A DNA stretch of 34,313 nucleotides from an uncultured Clostridium sp. (GCA_900554635.1 USHY01000009.1:1-34313); one strand, 5' to 3'; shown: positions 25,209 to 33,545, counted from the stretch's first letter. Notes: generated by a model from the letters alone, not told the origin. Translations and numbers: made by a program.

Positions 25209-26880
25209 ATGATGTCTGATATTGAAATTGCACGGAAATGCTGATTTGTTAAATATTAGTAAAATAACTACAGAGCTTGGTATTGATGATAATTATGTAG
25301 AACAATATGGTAAATATAAAGCTAAAATAGATTTATCTTTGCTTGATAATTTGAATAGAAATAATGGTAAACTTGTGCTAGTTACTGCAATTAGTCCAAC
25401 TCCTGCAGGTGAAGGCAAGACTACAACTACTATTGGACTCGCTGACAGTTTAAGGACATTGGGTAAAAACGCAATTGTTGCCATGAGGGAACCTTCTTTG
25501 GGACCTGTCTTTGGCATTAAAGGTGGTGCTGCTGGTGGTGGCTATGCTCAAGTGGTTCCTATGGAAGATATTAATTTGCATTTTACTGGAGATTTTCACG
25601 CTATTGGTGCTGCAAACAATTTACTTGCAGCTATGCTTGATAACCATATATACCAAGGTAATTCCCTTAATATCGATCCATCAAAAATTACTTGGAAAAG
25701 ATGTGTTGATATGAATGATAGACAACTTAGATACATTCAAGATGGCCTTGGCGGTGGGAAAAATGGAATACCTCGTAATGATGGATTTGATATTACTGTT
25801 GCTTCTGAAGTAATGGCTGTTTTTTGCCTAGCAACATCCATCCAAGATTTAAAAAACAAACTTTCAAAATTAATTGTTGGATATACATATGACAATAAAC
25901 CTGTAAAAGCTGGAGATTTAAAGGCTGAAGGTGCTATGACAGCTCTTTTAAAAGATGCCTTAAAACCTAATTTGGTACAAACTCTTGAAGGCACACCTGC
26001 TTTTGTTCATGGTGGACCATTTGCAAATATCGCACACGGTTGCAACTCTGTTATTGCAACTAAAATGGCTATGAGGCTTGGAGATTACACTATTACTGAA
26101 GCTGGATTTGGTGCTGATTTGGGGGCTGAAAAATTCTTAGATATCAAATGTAGGCTTGCAAATTTAAAACCTAATGCGGTTGTTGTTGTTGCAACTGTTA
26201 GGGCTCTGAAAATGCACGGAGGTTCTCAAAAAGAAGAGCTTAATACAGAAAACTTAGAAACACTAGAAAAAGGACTACCTAACTTGCTAAAACATGTTTC
26301 TAACATAAAAAATGTTTTCAAATTACCTTGTTTAGTTGCTATAAATAGATTCCCAAGTGATACTGATTCTGAAATTAGTTTAGTAATTGAAAAATGTAAA
26401 GAACTTGGAGTTAATGCTGTTCTTTCTAATGTTTGGGCAGAAGGTTCTAAAGGTGGATTAGAACTTGCAAAAGAAACAATTAAACTATGTGATGAGGATA
26501 ATTCTAATTTTGAATTCTGCTATGATTTAGAGGATTCTATAGAGGGAAAAATAAACAGTATCGTTACTAAAATATATGGTGGAGCAAATGTTGTATTTAC
26601 TCAAGAAGCAATGGAACAGATAAAGCATTTAAACAATTTAGGCTTTGATAAACTACCAATTTGTATGGCCAAAACACAATATAGTTTTTCAGATGATATG
26701 AGTAAACTCGGTGCACCAAGCGGTTTTACAGTTACTGTAAGAGAAATAAAAGTATCTGCTGGTGCTGGATTTATAGTTGCCTTAACTGGTACCATAATGA
26801 CTATGCCTGGATTACCAAAAGTGCCATCAGCTGAAAAGATCGATGTTCTTCCAAATGGGAAAATTATTGGACTATTCTAA
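25209..26880 (+). CDS. fhs: Formate-tetrahydrofolate ligase, expressed through a +1 frame shift
   Basis: An ATP-dependent enzyme making 10-formyl-tetrahydrofolate, central to one-carbon and acetyl-CoA pathway metabolism in Clostridia. Seen: P-loop region ISPTPAGEGKTTTTIGLAD, the EPSLGPVFGIKGGAAGGGYAQV segment, LTGDFHAI-type and NDRQLRYI blocks, and the C-terminal MTMPGLPKVPSA. The proper start is ATG 25209 (or 25212), 8 nt after GGGAGG, encoding MMSDIEIA, the family's usual beginning. That frame stops at 25242. Skipping the C of CGG at 25233-25235 continues with GNADLLNISKI and the rest, giving 556 residues, the normal length. A TTG at 25222 opens the long frame directly but has no ribosome site and loses the conserved SDIEIA start. 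Confidence 0.93.
25233..25235 (+). other. +1 recoding site GCA-C-GGA in fhs
   Basis: ATT GCA CGG AAA TGC TGA stops three codons after the CGG. Skipping C25233 gives GCA GGA AAT GCT GAT, that is A-G-N-A-D, and the full-length enzyme. The site is only nine codons from the start. Confidence 0.82.
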
Positions 26881-26890
26881 AAAATAGTCC
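26869..26890. terminator. Hairpin between converging fhs and amidase genes
   Basis: An 8-bp stem (GGACTATT with AATAGTCC) that overlaps both stop codons; the T runs are weak, so termination is only likely. Confidence 0.4.
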
Positions 26891-27581
26891 ATAATTCCTA
26901 TGTATATTCCCCAAGCAAGTTTATCTTGATATTCTTCCTGTTGCAGTAGCTTATTTTCTTCTGGGTTTGAAAGAAAACCACACTCTACTATAGATGTAGG
27001 AATTTCATTGTGTTCTATTATATATACATTTTCAATTTTTAATGGTTCCCTTTTATTTTCTTTTTGTATTGTTTGGTTCAAACCCTGTTGCAAACTATTG
27101 GCTAGTTTCTTACTTTTCTCATCATTTTTTTTGAAGAAAGTTTGCCATCCCCAATATTGATCTTGTGGAATTTTATTTAAGTGAATTGATACAAATATAT
27201 CAGCATTTGAACTATTTGCAATTTTCACTCTATTTTTAATGTCTGAAACCTTTTTCTCTCTTAATGTTTTTTTATCTAAATCATATATTCCATTTTCATC
27301 AGAGCGTGTAAGTATAACTGTACTTCCTGCCTCTTCTAATAACTTTTTTACTTTTAAAGTAATTTTTAAATTAATATCTGCCTCTGATATGTCACCAACT
27401 GTTGCTCCGACCATCTTCTCCGGCCATGCCCAGCATCTAAGATTATCTTTTTATTGTTTACTGGAAGTGCAACTGTTTCCTGTGCGAGTTCTTTTCTTGC
27501 ATGTGCCATTTCTATTGAGGCTACAAATATTGCTAAAAAAACTAGAAATATATATATGTTCTTTTTTCTTATTATAAACAT
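26872..27581 (-). CDS. N-acetylmuramoyl-L-alanine amidase (Amidase_3), two +1 frame shifts
   Basis: A secreted zinc amidase that cuts the bond between muramic acid and the peptide stem. A signal anchor (IYIFLVFLAIFVASIEMAHA) precedes the domain. Read straight, the first frame breaks down after KKIILDAGHG. Skipping one C at each of two CGG codons (27420-27422 and 27407-27409) yields DAGHGGEDGGATVGDISEAD, the classic zinc-binding start of the family, and then the rest: VILTRSDE, ADIFVSIHLN (zinc His) and PTSIVECGFLSNPEE (catalytic Glu), 235 residues in all. The ATG at 27581 follows GGAGG with a 5-nt gap. It is third in an operon after the GGDEF gene and overlaps the fhs stop by 9 bases on the other strand. 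It resembles the sporulation-type CwlD amidases in size. Confidence 0.88.
27407..27409 (-). other. +1 recoding site GGT-C-GGA in the amidase gene
   Basis: Second of two sites. After the first shift the frame reads GAA GAT GGT CGG AGC; skipping the C gives GGT GGA GCA ACA GTT, that is G-G-A-T-V. This site is TCGG, not CCGG. Confidence 0.82.
27420..27422 (-). other. +1 recoding site GGC-C-GGA in the amidase gene
   Basis: First of two sites, 13 bases before the next. CAT GGC CGG AGA becomes CAT GGC GGA GAA GAT, that is H-G-G-E-D, restoring the zinc motif. Confidence 0.85.
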
Positions 27582-27616
27582 AAAAACCTCCATACCTAAA
27601 TTATATGAAGGTTTTT
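27582..27616 (-). promoter_or_regulatory. Hairpin covering the amidase ribosome site
   Basis: AAAAACCT (27609-27616 on the minus strand) can pair with AGGTTTTT (27582-27589), which includes part of the amidase GGAGG. With its T run it could act both as a terminator after the GGDEF gene and as a translation block for the amidase. Confidence 0.5.
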
Positions 27617-27631
27617 AAATAATATTACTTT

Positions 27632-28561
27632 TTAATGTCTTCTTCTATCTGTTGCATAGCAACTTCCCTTATATTTTTTTGCAATGTGTTTTACTTGTGC
27701 TCCAACTTCTCCAATTTCTAACACATTTGTGAATCTATCTGGATCTGCAACAACAACTCCTATTGAAATAGATGTTATTGGGAAATGTTCCATTTTTCCT
27801 TTTCTATTTTGAATTTTTAAATATCCTCTTTTATAGTCTTCTTCTGTAAAAAAGTATTTTACTCCACTATCAAATTCTGAGATTATATCTTGGCAAATTT
27901 TTTCATATCCAGTTTCATCCCCAAGAATTGTAACAAAATCATCTCCACCTATGTGCCCAACAAAAAGATCAGTTTTTGCATTATTACTAACATTTTTTAG
28001 TATTGTTCTTGCAGTGAATTTTATTATTTCATCTCCCTTTAGGAAGCCATAAACATCATTATAAGCTTTAAAATTGTCCAAATCTAAATATAAGACTACA
28101 AATCTTTCTCCCCTTAACATTCTTCTTTTTAATTCTGTTTGAATTTGTGTATTTCCTGGTAGTCCTGTTAATGGGCTTATTGTTCTATTTACAACTAGTA
28201 GTCTAAACATATTTCGTATTCTATAATACAAATATTCTTGTCCCATTGATTTTGCTATATAGTATTCAACATAGTTTTTAGCAAGTTCTATTTTAAATTC
28301 TCTATTTTCATTTGATGATAAAACTATTATTGGAATTATATTATTTTCCTCATTTTTTCTGATTTTTGCACATAACTCTATTGTATCTATCTTTGTATTA
28401 TCATCATTTATAATTATTAATTGTGGTAAATTTCTAAATACTAATTGTATTTCATCTTCAGTTATTCTTTTAAATTTTAGATTTTCCTGTTCTTTAAACA
28501 TTTCTTTTAGTTCATTAACTAACTCTTCTTTTTCATCTATTACATATATTTCTTGAAACAT
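27632..28561 (-). CDS. Receiver-GGDEF regulator with GGDDF active-site motif
   Basis: A 309-residue protein. Residues 1-118 look like a response-regulator receiver: acidic pair D9-E10, possible phospho-acceptor D53 or D54 in IIINDDN, Ser82-83 and Lys104. Residues 128-309 are a GGDEF domain (SPLTGLPGN, LYLDLDNFKAYND, HIGGDDFVTIL, SISIGV), which makes cyclic di-GMP from GTP in active members. The signature is GGDDF (205-209) instead of GGDEF, a variant seen in some active enzymes. No EAL domain is attached. It lies between an Ig-like membrane protein gene (13-nt gap) and the amidase gene, suggesting control linked to the cell envelope. Confidence 0.88.
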   Translation of the reverse strand: MFQEIYVIDEKEELVNELKEMFKEQENLKFKRITEDEIQLVFRNLPQLIIINDDNTKIDTIELCAKIRKNEENNIIPIIVLSSNENREFKIELAKNYVEYYIAKSMGQEYLYYRIRNMFRLLVVNRTISPLTGLPGNTQIQTELKRRMLRGERFVVLYLDLDNFKAYNDVYGFLKGDEIIKFTARTILKNVSNNAKTDLFVGHIGGDDFVTILGDETGYEKICQDIISEFDSGVKYFFTEEDYKRGYLKIQNRKGKMEHFPITSISIGVVVADPDRFTNVLEIGEVGAQVKHIAKKYKGSCYATDRRRH

Positions 28562-28574
28562 TGTTTATCTCCCT

Positions 28575-29561
28575 TTATATATCTATTTCGCTTTTGAATG
28601 TATATTCTTTTTCTTCATTTTCTAAGGTGTACACACTTACATACACTTTTACATGTCCTGGCTCAACATCTAGTGTTGATTTAAAGTTTGTTATATTTTT
28701 ATCATATTGTCTACTATTTTCATCATATACAAGTTTTCTATCATTTACAGTTATCTCGATTTTTTTAAATCCCTTGTCATGTGTGATATCAAATATTAAG
28801 GTTTTGTTGTGGTCTAGTGATACTTTTATTTCTGGTTCTAGTATTCCTATTAATGTTCCGTTTTTTACTTGCTCATTACCTTCTATATCTGTAGCCGTTA
28901 TTTCTATTTTGTTTGTTCCTCTTTTTAGGTCTATTGTTACGCTTAACTCTTTTTGGTTACTTTGTGTTGCAGTAACTACAACCTTTTCTTCGCCTTCCCA
29001 TTGGTATGTTAATTCTTTTATTCCCTTATCACTTTTTGCTATTATATCCATTGTTGGTGTTCCATTGTTTTGGTACCATGAGATTTGTGGTTTATTTGGA
29101 TCTTCTTCTTGTTTTTCAACTTTAAATTCTTTTTTAGCTTCACTAACACTTCCATCTACGCCTACTGCCTTAACATAAAGTACATTATAATCTCCATCTG
29201 GTATTGGAACTGGTTTATCAAATGGTTTGTCTCCACCATTTTGGTTGTTTTCTTGAACATTTGTATCATTATTCCACCAGTATGATACTTTGCTTAAGCC
29301 TTCATCATAACTTACTACAATTCTTGCTGTTCTTTCAACTTCTGTAATGCTTATGCTTGGCTTATTTAAAGTTGTTATTGGAGAATCTGATGTCTTGTTT
29401 TTCTCCTTTATAATTCCATATGCTTTTGCTCCTACTATCACTAGCGCAAAAATTATTATTATTATTGAAAAAACTAATATTATTTTTTTCATATCCAAAA
29501 GTTCTGTATTTCTATTCTTTGGTGCTTTATAATTGTTATTAGTAGATAAAATTTGATTCAT
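28575..29561 (-). CDS. Membrane-anchored protein with Ig-like domains
   Basis: A 328-residue protein with a short cytoplasmic start, one membrane helix (IILVFSIIIIIFALVIVGA, residues about 27-45) and an outside part made of three beta-sandwich-like repeats (SISITEVERTARIVVSYDEG, PQISWYQNNGTPTMDIIAKS, and PEIKVSLDHNKTLIFDITHD). Each has the pattern of bacterial Ig-like or fibronectin-like folds. No catalytic motif is seen. The ATG at 29561 follows AAGGAAG. It is first gene of the unit with the GGDEF regulator and amidase; it could sense or hold envelope structures, but this is a guess from context. Confidence 0.78.
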   Translation of the reverse strand: MNQILSTNNNYKAPKNRNTELLDMKKIILVFSIIIIIFALVIVGAKAYGIIKEKNKTSDSPITTLNKPSISITEVERTARIVVSYDEGLSKVSYWWNNDTNVQENNQNGGDKPFDKPVPIPDGDYNVLYVKAVGVDGSVSEAKKEFKVEKQEEDPNKPQISWYQNNGTPTMDIIAKSDKGIKELTYQWEGEEKVVVTATQSNQKELSVTIDLKRGTNKIEITATDIEGNEQVKNGTLIGILEPEIKVSLDHNKTLIFDITHDKGFKKIEITVNDRKLVYDENSRQYDKNITNFKSTLDVEPGHVKVYVSVYTLENEEKEYTFKSEIDI

Positions 29562-29724
29562 ATTTTTTCTTCCTTTTATAACATATAATTTAATAAAATT
29601 ATATCACAAAAAAATTAGTTTTGTAAATATATTTTACTTTATTTATTAACATATTTATATTCTATACTCATATATTAGATTGTAGAAATAATTTATTATT
29701 TTTATGAAAAGGAGTGTGTTACTA

Positions 29725-29877
29725 TTGAATAATAATATTGATGTAAATCAGTTGTTGCAAGCATTATCTAAAATGAATAAAAGCGAGCTGGAGGCTGGTA
29801 TTGCCAAAGCTAACCAAATGCTTAAGAGCAAAAGTAAAGATGAAATTTTAAAAGAGTTTAATGGAAATAATAAATAA
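29725..29877 (+). CDS. Small hypothetical protein (50 residues)
   Basis: A short polar protein, mostly helical (QLLQALSKMNKSELEAGIAK then NQMLKSKSKDEILKEF). It starts at TTG 29725, 10 nt after AAAAGGAG; an in-frame ATG at 29704 has no ribosome site. It ends 9 bases before the next gene, whose ribosome site overlaps its stop. I do not recognise the family. Confidence 0.68.
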   Translation: MNNNIDVNQLLQALSKMNKSELEAGIAKANQMLKSKSKDEILKEFNGNNK

Positions 29878-29886
29878 GGAGTTTGT

Positions 29887-30295
29887 ATGATGAATGAAGA
29901 TTTATCTAGTATTCTTGAAAAATTAAATATAAATAGTGATTCTATTTCTCCTGAATCAATTCAACATGTGGTTGAAATGTTTAATAATTCTAACAATACT
30001 TCAAATGAATCTCGGAACAAGCTCTTCTTCTAATAATAATTTTGATATTGATATGGAAACTATTCTAAAACTAAAAAGTGCTATGGATAAATTGAAAAAA
30101 AATGGCAACCCTCGTGCCAAACTTTTAAACGATTTAAAGCCTTTTTTAGCTGCAAGCAAAAAAGAAAAAATTGACCAGTATATCAAAATGGACAATATGC
30201 TTGAATTATTACCACTATTAGGCGGTAATATTGATACCCGCCTATATAGTGATGATAAAGTTTTACTTTTTTCGCTTATTTCTCTATTATTCTAA
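29887..30295 (+). CDS. Hypothetical protein expressed through a +1 frame shift
   Basis: An unknown protein encoded in two frames. The first frame starts at ATG 29887 or 29890, behind AAGGAG, and runs 42 codons (EDLSSILEKLNINSDSISPE and so on) to a CGG at 30013-30015, then stops at 30031. Skipping the C continues with GTSSSSNNNFDIDMETILKL and on to 30295, giving 135 residues. The second frame alone has no ribosome site. The mature product is helical, with a Ser/Asn linker at the join and KLLNDLKPFLAASKKEKIDQ in the C-terminal half. It is coupled to the 50-residue gene before it and overlaps the end of minC by 9 bases on the other strand. Confidence 0.75.
30013..30015 (+). other. +1 recoding site TCT-C-GGA
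   Basis: GAA TCT CGG AAC AAG CTC TTC TTC TAA stops six codons after the CGG. Skipping C30013 gives TCT GGA ACA AGC TCT and an open frame of 93 more codons. Confidence 0.75.
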
Positions 30296-30895
30296 GACAA
30301 TTTTATCATCAATAATTGATGCAAATTGTTTTATTTCATCTGTTTCTTCTTTTTCCATTTCTTTTAAAACATCTGCTATTCTTAGTTGAGCACATTCGAT
30401 TTTATGGCTTGCTATAATTGCTTTTTTATTCCCCTTTGCACCTGCATGTGCTAGGCCTCTTAGGGTTCCTAGTACAACTATGTTATCCTCTGCAATTACT
30501 TCCGCTCCACTGTTTACATCACCCATAACAACTATGCTTCCTTCAAATTCTAATTTTTGTCCTGACCTTATTCCCCCTTTAAAGAAGTACGTTTCAGAGT
30601 GTTGTGTGTTTTGTTCATAGGTTTTCTTTATTCCTGATAGTCCTAGTTCGTTTGTGTTTTCGAAAATTATTTCTGCATCACATTCATTCTTAATAATATT
30701 TTTTAATTGTTCCATTTCCTTTTCTTTTAAGAATTTGCCTGTTATTCTGACCGGATTTTTTGCTTCTTTATATAGTTTTTTTATTACTGGCATTTTTTTA
30801 TCCACCATGGCTATTATTTCTTCAAATTCTGCTTCATCATTTATTTTTACTAATATTTCATTTTTTTTCATACTAACTAATAATATACTTTTCAT
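30287..30895 (-). CDS. minC: Septum-site protein MinC
   Basis: A 202-residue inhibitor of FtsZ ring formation. The N-terminal half (VRITGKFLKEKEMEQLKNII) has the MinC_N pattern, and the C-terminal half is the right-handed beta-helix with GGIRSGQKLEFEGSIVVMGD, VNSGAEVIAEDNIVVLGTLRG and AHAGAKGN, which dimerises and binds MinD. The ATG at 30895 follows GGGGAG. It is the last gene of the mreD-mrdA-minC unit, starting 11 nt after mrdA. The expected next genes minD and minE are not here; unrelated convergent genes follow. Confidence 0.93.
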   Translation of the reverse strand: MKSILLVSMKKNEILVKINDEAEFEEIIAMVDKKMPVIKKLYKEAKNPVRITGKFLKEKEMEQLKNIIKNECDAEIIFENTNELGLSGIKKTYEQNTQHSETYFFKGGIRSGQKLEFEGSIVVMGDVNSGAEVIAEDNIVVLGTLRGLAHAGAKGNKKAIIASHKIECAQLRIADVLKEMEKEETDEIKQFASIIDDKIVLE

Positions 30896-30906
30896 TTTAA
30901 TCTCCC

Positions 30907-32979
30907 CTAATTATTTACATATGGTAATATTTCTTTATTTTCTTCTATACTATCATTAAGTCCGAAGTATGCTTCCATTATTTCTTTTGTAACTTCTGCA
31001 CTGTAATATCCATGTGAACCATTTTCAACAAATACAACTACTGCAATTTCTGGATCTTCATATGGTGCAAATCCCACGAACCATGCATTTGTTTTATCTC
31101 CGGCTTCTGCTGAGCCTGTTTTTCCTCCTATTTGTATATCAAAATTTTTGAAAATTGAATATGCTGTTCCACCTTCTTCTGTAACTGATTGCATTCCTTC
31201 AAGTATTGTGTCCAAATTTTCTTTTTTGATTTCTAAATCTTGAGTATTTGTTTTTTCTATTCCAAGTTTTTCATCTACATAGCTTTCTATCTCTTGTTTA
31301 TCTATTTTTTCACCTTCAGGATTTATTACTTCTTTTATAATTGATACATCAACCTGTTTTCCTCCATTTGTAAGCATTGCTATATATCTTGCCATTTGTA
31401 AAGGGGTAAAATTATTTTCTGCTTGTCCTATAACAGCTGATAACGTGTTACCATAATACCAGGTTTCACCTAATTTATCATATAATTTTTTTCCTGCTAG
31501 AGTTCCTGATATTTCACCTGGCAACTCAATATTTGTTTTTTGTCCTAGTCCAAAATATGTGGCATATTCTTCTATTGTTGATATTCCTATTCTTGTTCCA
31601 ACCTCATAAAAGAAACAGTTGCAAGATTTTTGTATTGCTTGCGCTACTGTAAGCATTCCATGGCCTCTTCCATATGTTGTATAATACCAGCATTTTGGTT
31701 TATATCCTTTTTGATATATTCCTGTACATTCTATCTGCTCATTTTTTGTTATTTTGTTTGTTTCCAAACCTGCAATAGCCGGAATCATTTTGAATATTGA
31801 GCCTGGTGCATATGCACTTTGCATTGCTCTGTTTATTAATGCACTTTTATCTTTTTGTGTATATTCTTGCCATTTTTCTGTGCTAATCCCATCTACAAAT
31901 AACTGTGGTTCAAAATCTGGATAACTTACCATTGCAATTACTTCTCCTGTTTTTACATTAAGAACAACTGCTGCACCTGTTTCAACATTTCTTTTTTCTC
32001 CAAATTCACCATTATTTATTTTTTGGATATTAGTTTGTAGTGATTTTTCTGCTACTTGCTGTACTTTTGCATCTATGGTAAGAACCACATTTGAGCCAGC
32101 AATAGCTTCTTTCAAGATGTATTCACCTGTTGTTGTACCATCTATGGACATATCGGTTTGTTTTATTCCATCTGTTCCTCTTAGGAATTTTTCGCAGACA
32201 TATTCAATACCTGTTCTTCCTATATAGTCATCTAATCTGTAGCCTGTGTTATTTTTGTATTCTTCACTATTAATTTTTCCAACATATCCAAGTGAGTGTG
32301 ATGCTAGACTTCCATAGTAGTATTTTCTTATTGGTTTATAGTCTATTGAAATTCCTGGAAAATTGTTGTTCATTTCCTCAAATTGAGCTACACTATTATT
32401 GCTAATATTTGAAGAAATTTCATACCCTCTCATGGCTGAGTATCCATTCTGTTGTATTGAATATCTGATTGCAATAATTTTTCTTGCATCTTCTAAAGAA
32501 TATTCTTCTAGATTATATTTTGAAATAAAGAAGTTTAACGCTTCTTCTGCTGTTGCTTGAGTTTCGAGTTTGTTTCCTTCGAGCCATTTTTCTAATTTTT
32601 CTTGGGTTTGAAACTTGAATTCTATTGGATTTATATTTATTGGGAATTCATCTTTATATGCATCCCCATTTCTTTCTAGGACATTTATTGTGTTTAAAAG
32701 CGTAGTGTTTAGATCACTTTCTTCTATTTTACTTTTATATATTTTCAATGAATATTTTATTTGATTTCCAGCAAGTAGAATGCCATTGCAATCTGTTAGG
32801 TTTCCTCTTGCGGCTTTAATTGTTGTTTCTCTTGTGAGTCTGGAATTTGCTGTTTCTAAGTATTCTTCTCCATGTACAATTTGCAAGTTAAAGAGCTGAA
32901 TAATTAGAACTATTCCTATTATATATACACATATTGATAATATGTTGTATCTAACATTTTTTTTATCTAAAACTGCCAA
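30907..32979 (-). CDS. mrdA: Penicillin-binding protein 2 (elongation transpeptidase)
   Basis: A 690-residue class B penicillin-binding protein that cross-links peptidoglycan in the elongation machinery with RodA and MreBCD. One N-terminal membrane helix (ILSICVYIIGIVLIIQLFNL) is followed by the dimerisation domain (YYGSLASHSLGYVGKINSEE, GRTGIEY) and the transpeptidase domain: AVVLNVKTGEVIAMVSYPDF, SxxK in YAPGSIFKM, SCN in KSCNCFF and GGKTGSAEAG. The start is TTG at 32979, 5 nt after AGGAGG. It lies between mreD (9-nt gap) and minC. Confidence 0.95.
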   Translation of the reverse strand: MAVLDKKNVRYNILSICVYIIGIVLIIQLFNLQIVHGEEYLETANSRLTRETTIKAARGNLTDCNGILLAGNQIKYSLKIYKSKIEESDLNTTLLNTINVLERNGDAYKDEFPININPIEFKFQTQEKLEKWLEGNKLETQATAEEALNFFISKYNLEEYSLEDARKIIAIRYSIQQNGYSAMRGYEISSNISNNSVAQFEEMNNNFPGISIDYKPIRKYYYGSLASHSLGYVGKINSEEYKNNTGYRLDDYIGRTGIEYVCEKFLRGTDGIKQTDMSIDGTTTGEYILKEAIAGSNVVLTIDAKVQQVAEKSLQTNIQKINNGEFGEKRNVETGAAVVLNVKTGEVIAMVSYPDFEPQLFVDGISTEKWQEYTQKDKSALINRAMQSAYAPGSIFKMIPAIAGLETNKITKNEQIECTGIYQKGYKPKCWYYTTYGRGHGMLTVAQAIQKSCNCFFYEVGTRIGISTIEEYATYFGLGQKTNIELPGEISGTLAGKKLYDKLGETWYYGNTLSAVIGQAENNFTPLQMARYIAMLTNGGKQVDVSIIKEVINPEGEKIDKQEIESYVDEKLGIEKTNTQDLEIKKENLDTILEGMQSVTEEGGTAYSIFKNFDIQIGGKTGSAEAGDKTNAWFVGFAPYEDPEIAVVVFVENGSHGYYSAEVTKEIMEAYFGLNDSIEENKEILPYVNN

Positions 32980-32988
32980 ATTAGCCTC

Positions 32989-33522
32989 CTAATAATACTT
33001 CATTAATGATTTTTTCTCTGTAAATATGTCTTCTGTTATTTCTCCTGCCTTTTGTATTAAAGGATATAGTATTATTGCTAGTATTGCATTATAGATTGCT
33101 TCTATTAAAACTATTTTCATGAATTCTGAAAATGCTGGTTCTGATTTTATTAGTATTATTTGTAGTGTGTAGGTTATTGTTTCGCATAGAATTGTTATTA
33201 TCATTGTCATTGTCATAAATGTTATTCTGCTTTCTTTTGAAAAGCTTGCATCTAATATGCCCCCGATTAATCCCGCAAATCCAAGCATGATGGCATTTAG
33301 TCCAATCCTTTTTCCTATAAAAAAATCAATTAGTAATCCAAATATTATTCCTAAAGTAAATCCTTTTATTTTACCTAAGTATAGTCCTATGAATAAGGTT
33401 AAAATGATAAAAAGATTTGGCTTAATTCCTGCTATATTGTACCAACTGAAGAAATTTGCTTGAAGAAAGTATATGATTAAAAATGCAATAAAAAATACTG
33501 TTATAGTTAGTGTTTTTTTCAT
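32989..33522 (-). CDS. mreD: Rod-shape protein MreD
   Basis: A 177-residue membrane protein of the elongation complex with about five hydrophobic segments. The motif GFTLGIIFGLLIDFFIGKRIG and the following FAGLIGGILDASF are typical of MreD. The ATG at 33522 follows AAGGAG. It is first in a unit mreD-mrdA-minC with a promoter at 33546-33574. The mreB and mreC genes that usually come first are not upstream; a surface protein gene is there instead. Confidence 0.92.
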   Translation of the reverse strand: MKKTLTITVFFIAFLIIYFLQANFFSWYNIAGIKPNLFIILTLFIGLYLGKIKGFTLGIIFGLLIDFFIGKRIGLNAIMLGFAGLIGGILDASFSKESRITFMTMTMIITILCETITYTLQIILIKSEPAFSEFMKIVLIEAIYNAILAIILYPLIQKAGEITEDIFTEKKSLMKYY

Positions 33523-33545
33523 AATTCTCCTTTTTTATGAACACT

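Noticed and set aside
25222..26880. fhs starting at TTG 25222
   Set aside because: It has no ribosome site and a non-family start. The well-placed ATG at 25209 encodes the conserved SDIEIA in the other frame.
2978..27422. Error from methylated CCGG sites in long-read sequencing
   Set aside because: Three of six sites are TCGG or ACGG, not CCGG, and CCGG sites elsewhere (for example at 9899, 12063, 12786) carry no extra base. It cannot be fully excluded without reads.
2978..30015. CGG simply reassigned to another amino acid
   Set aside because: Reassignment does not change frame. Each site needs a one-base shift, and straight reading meets stops or nonsense soon afterwards.
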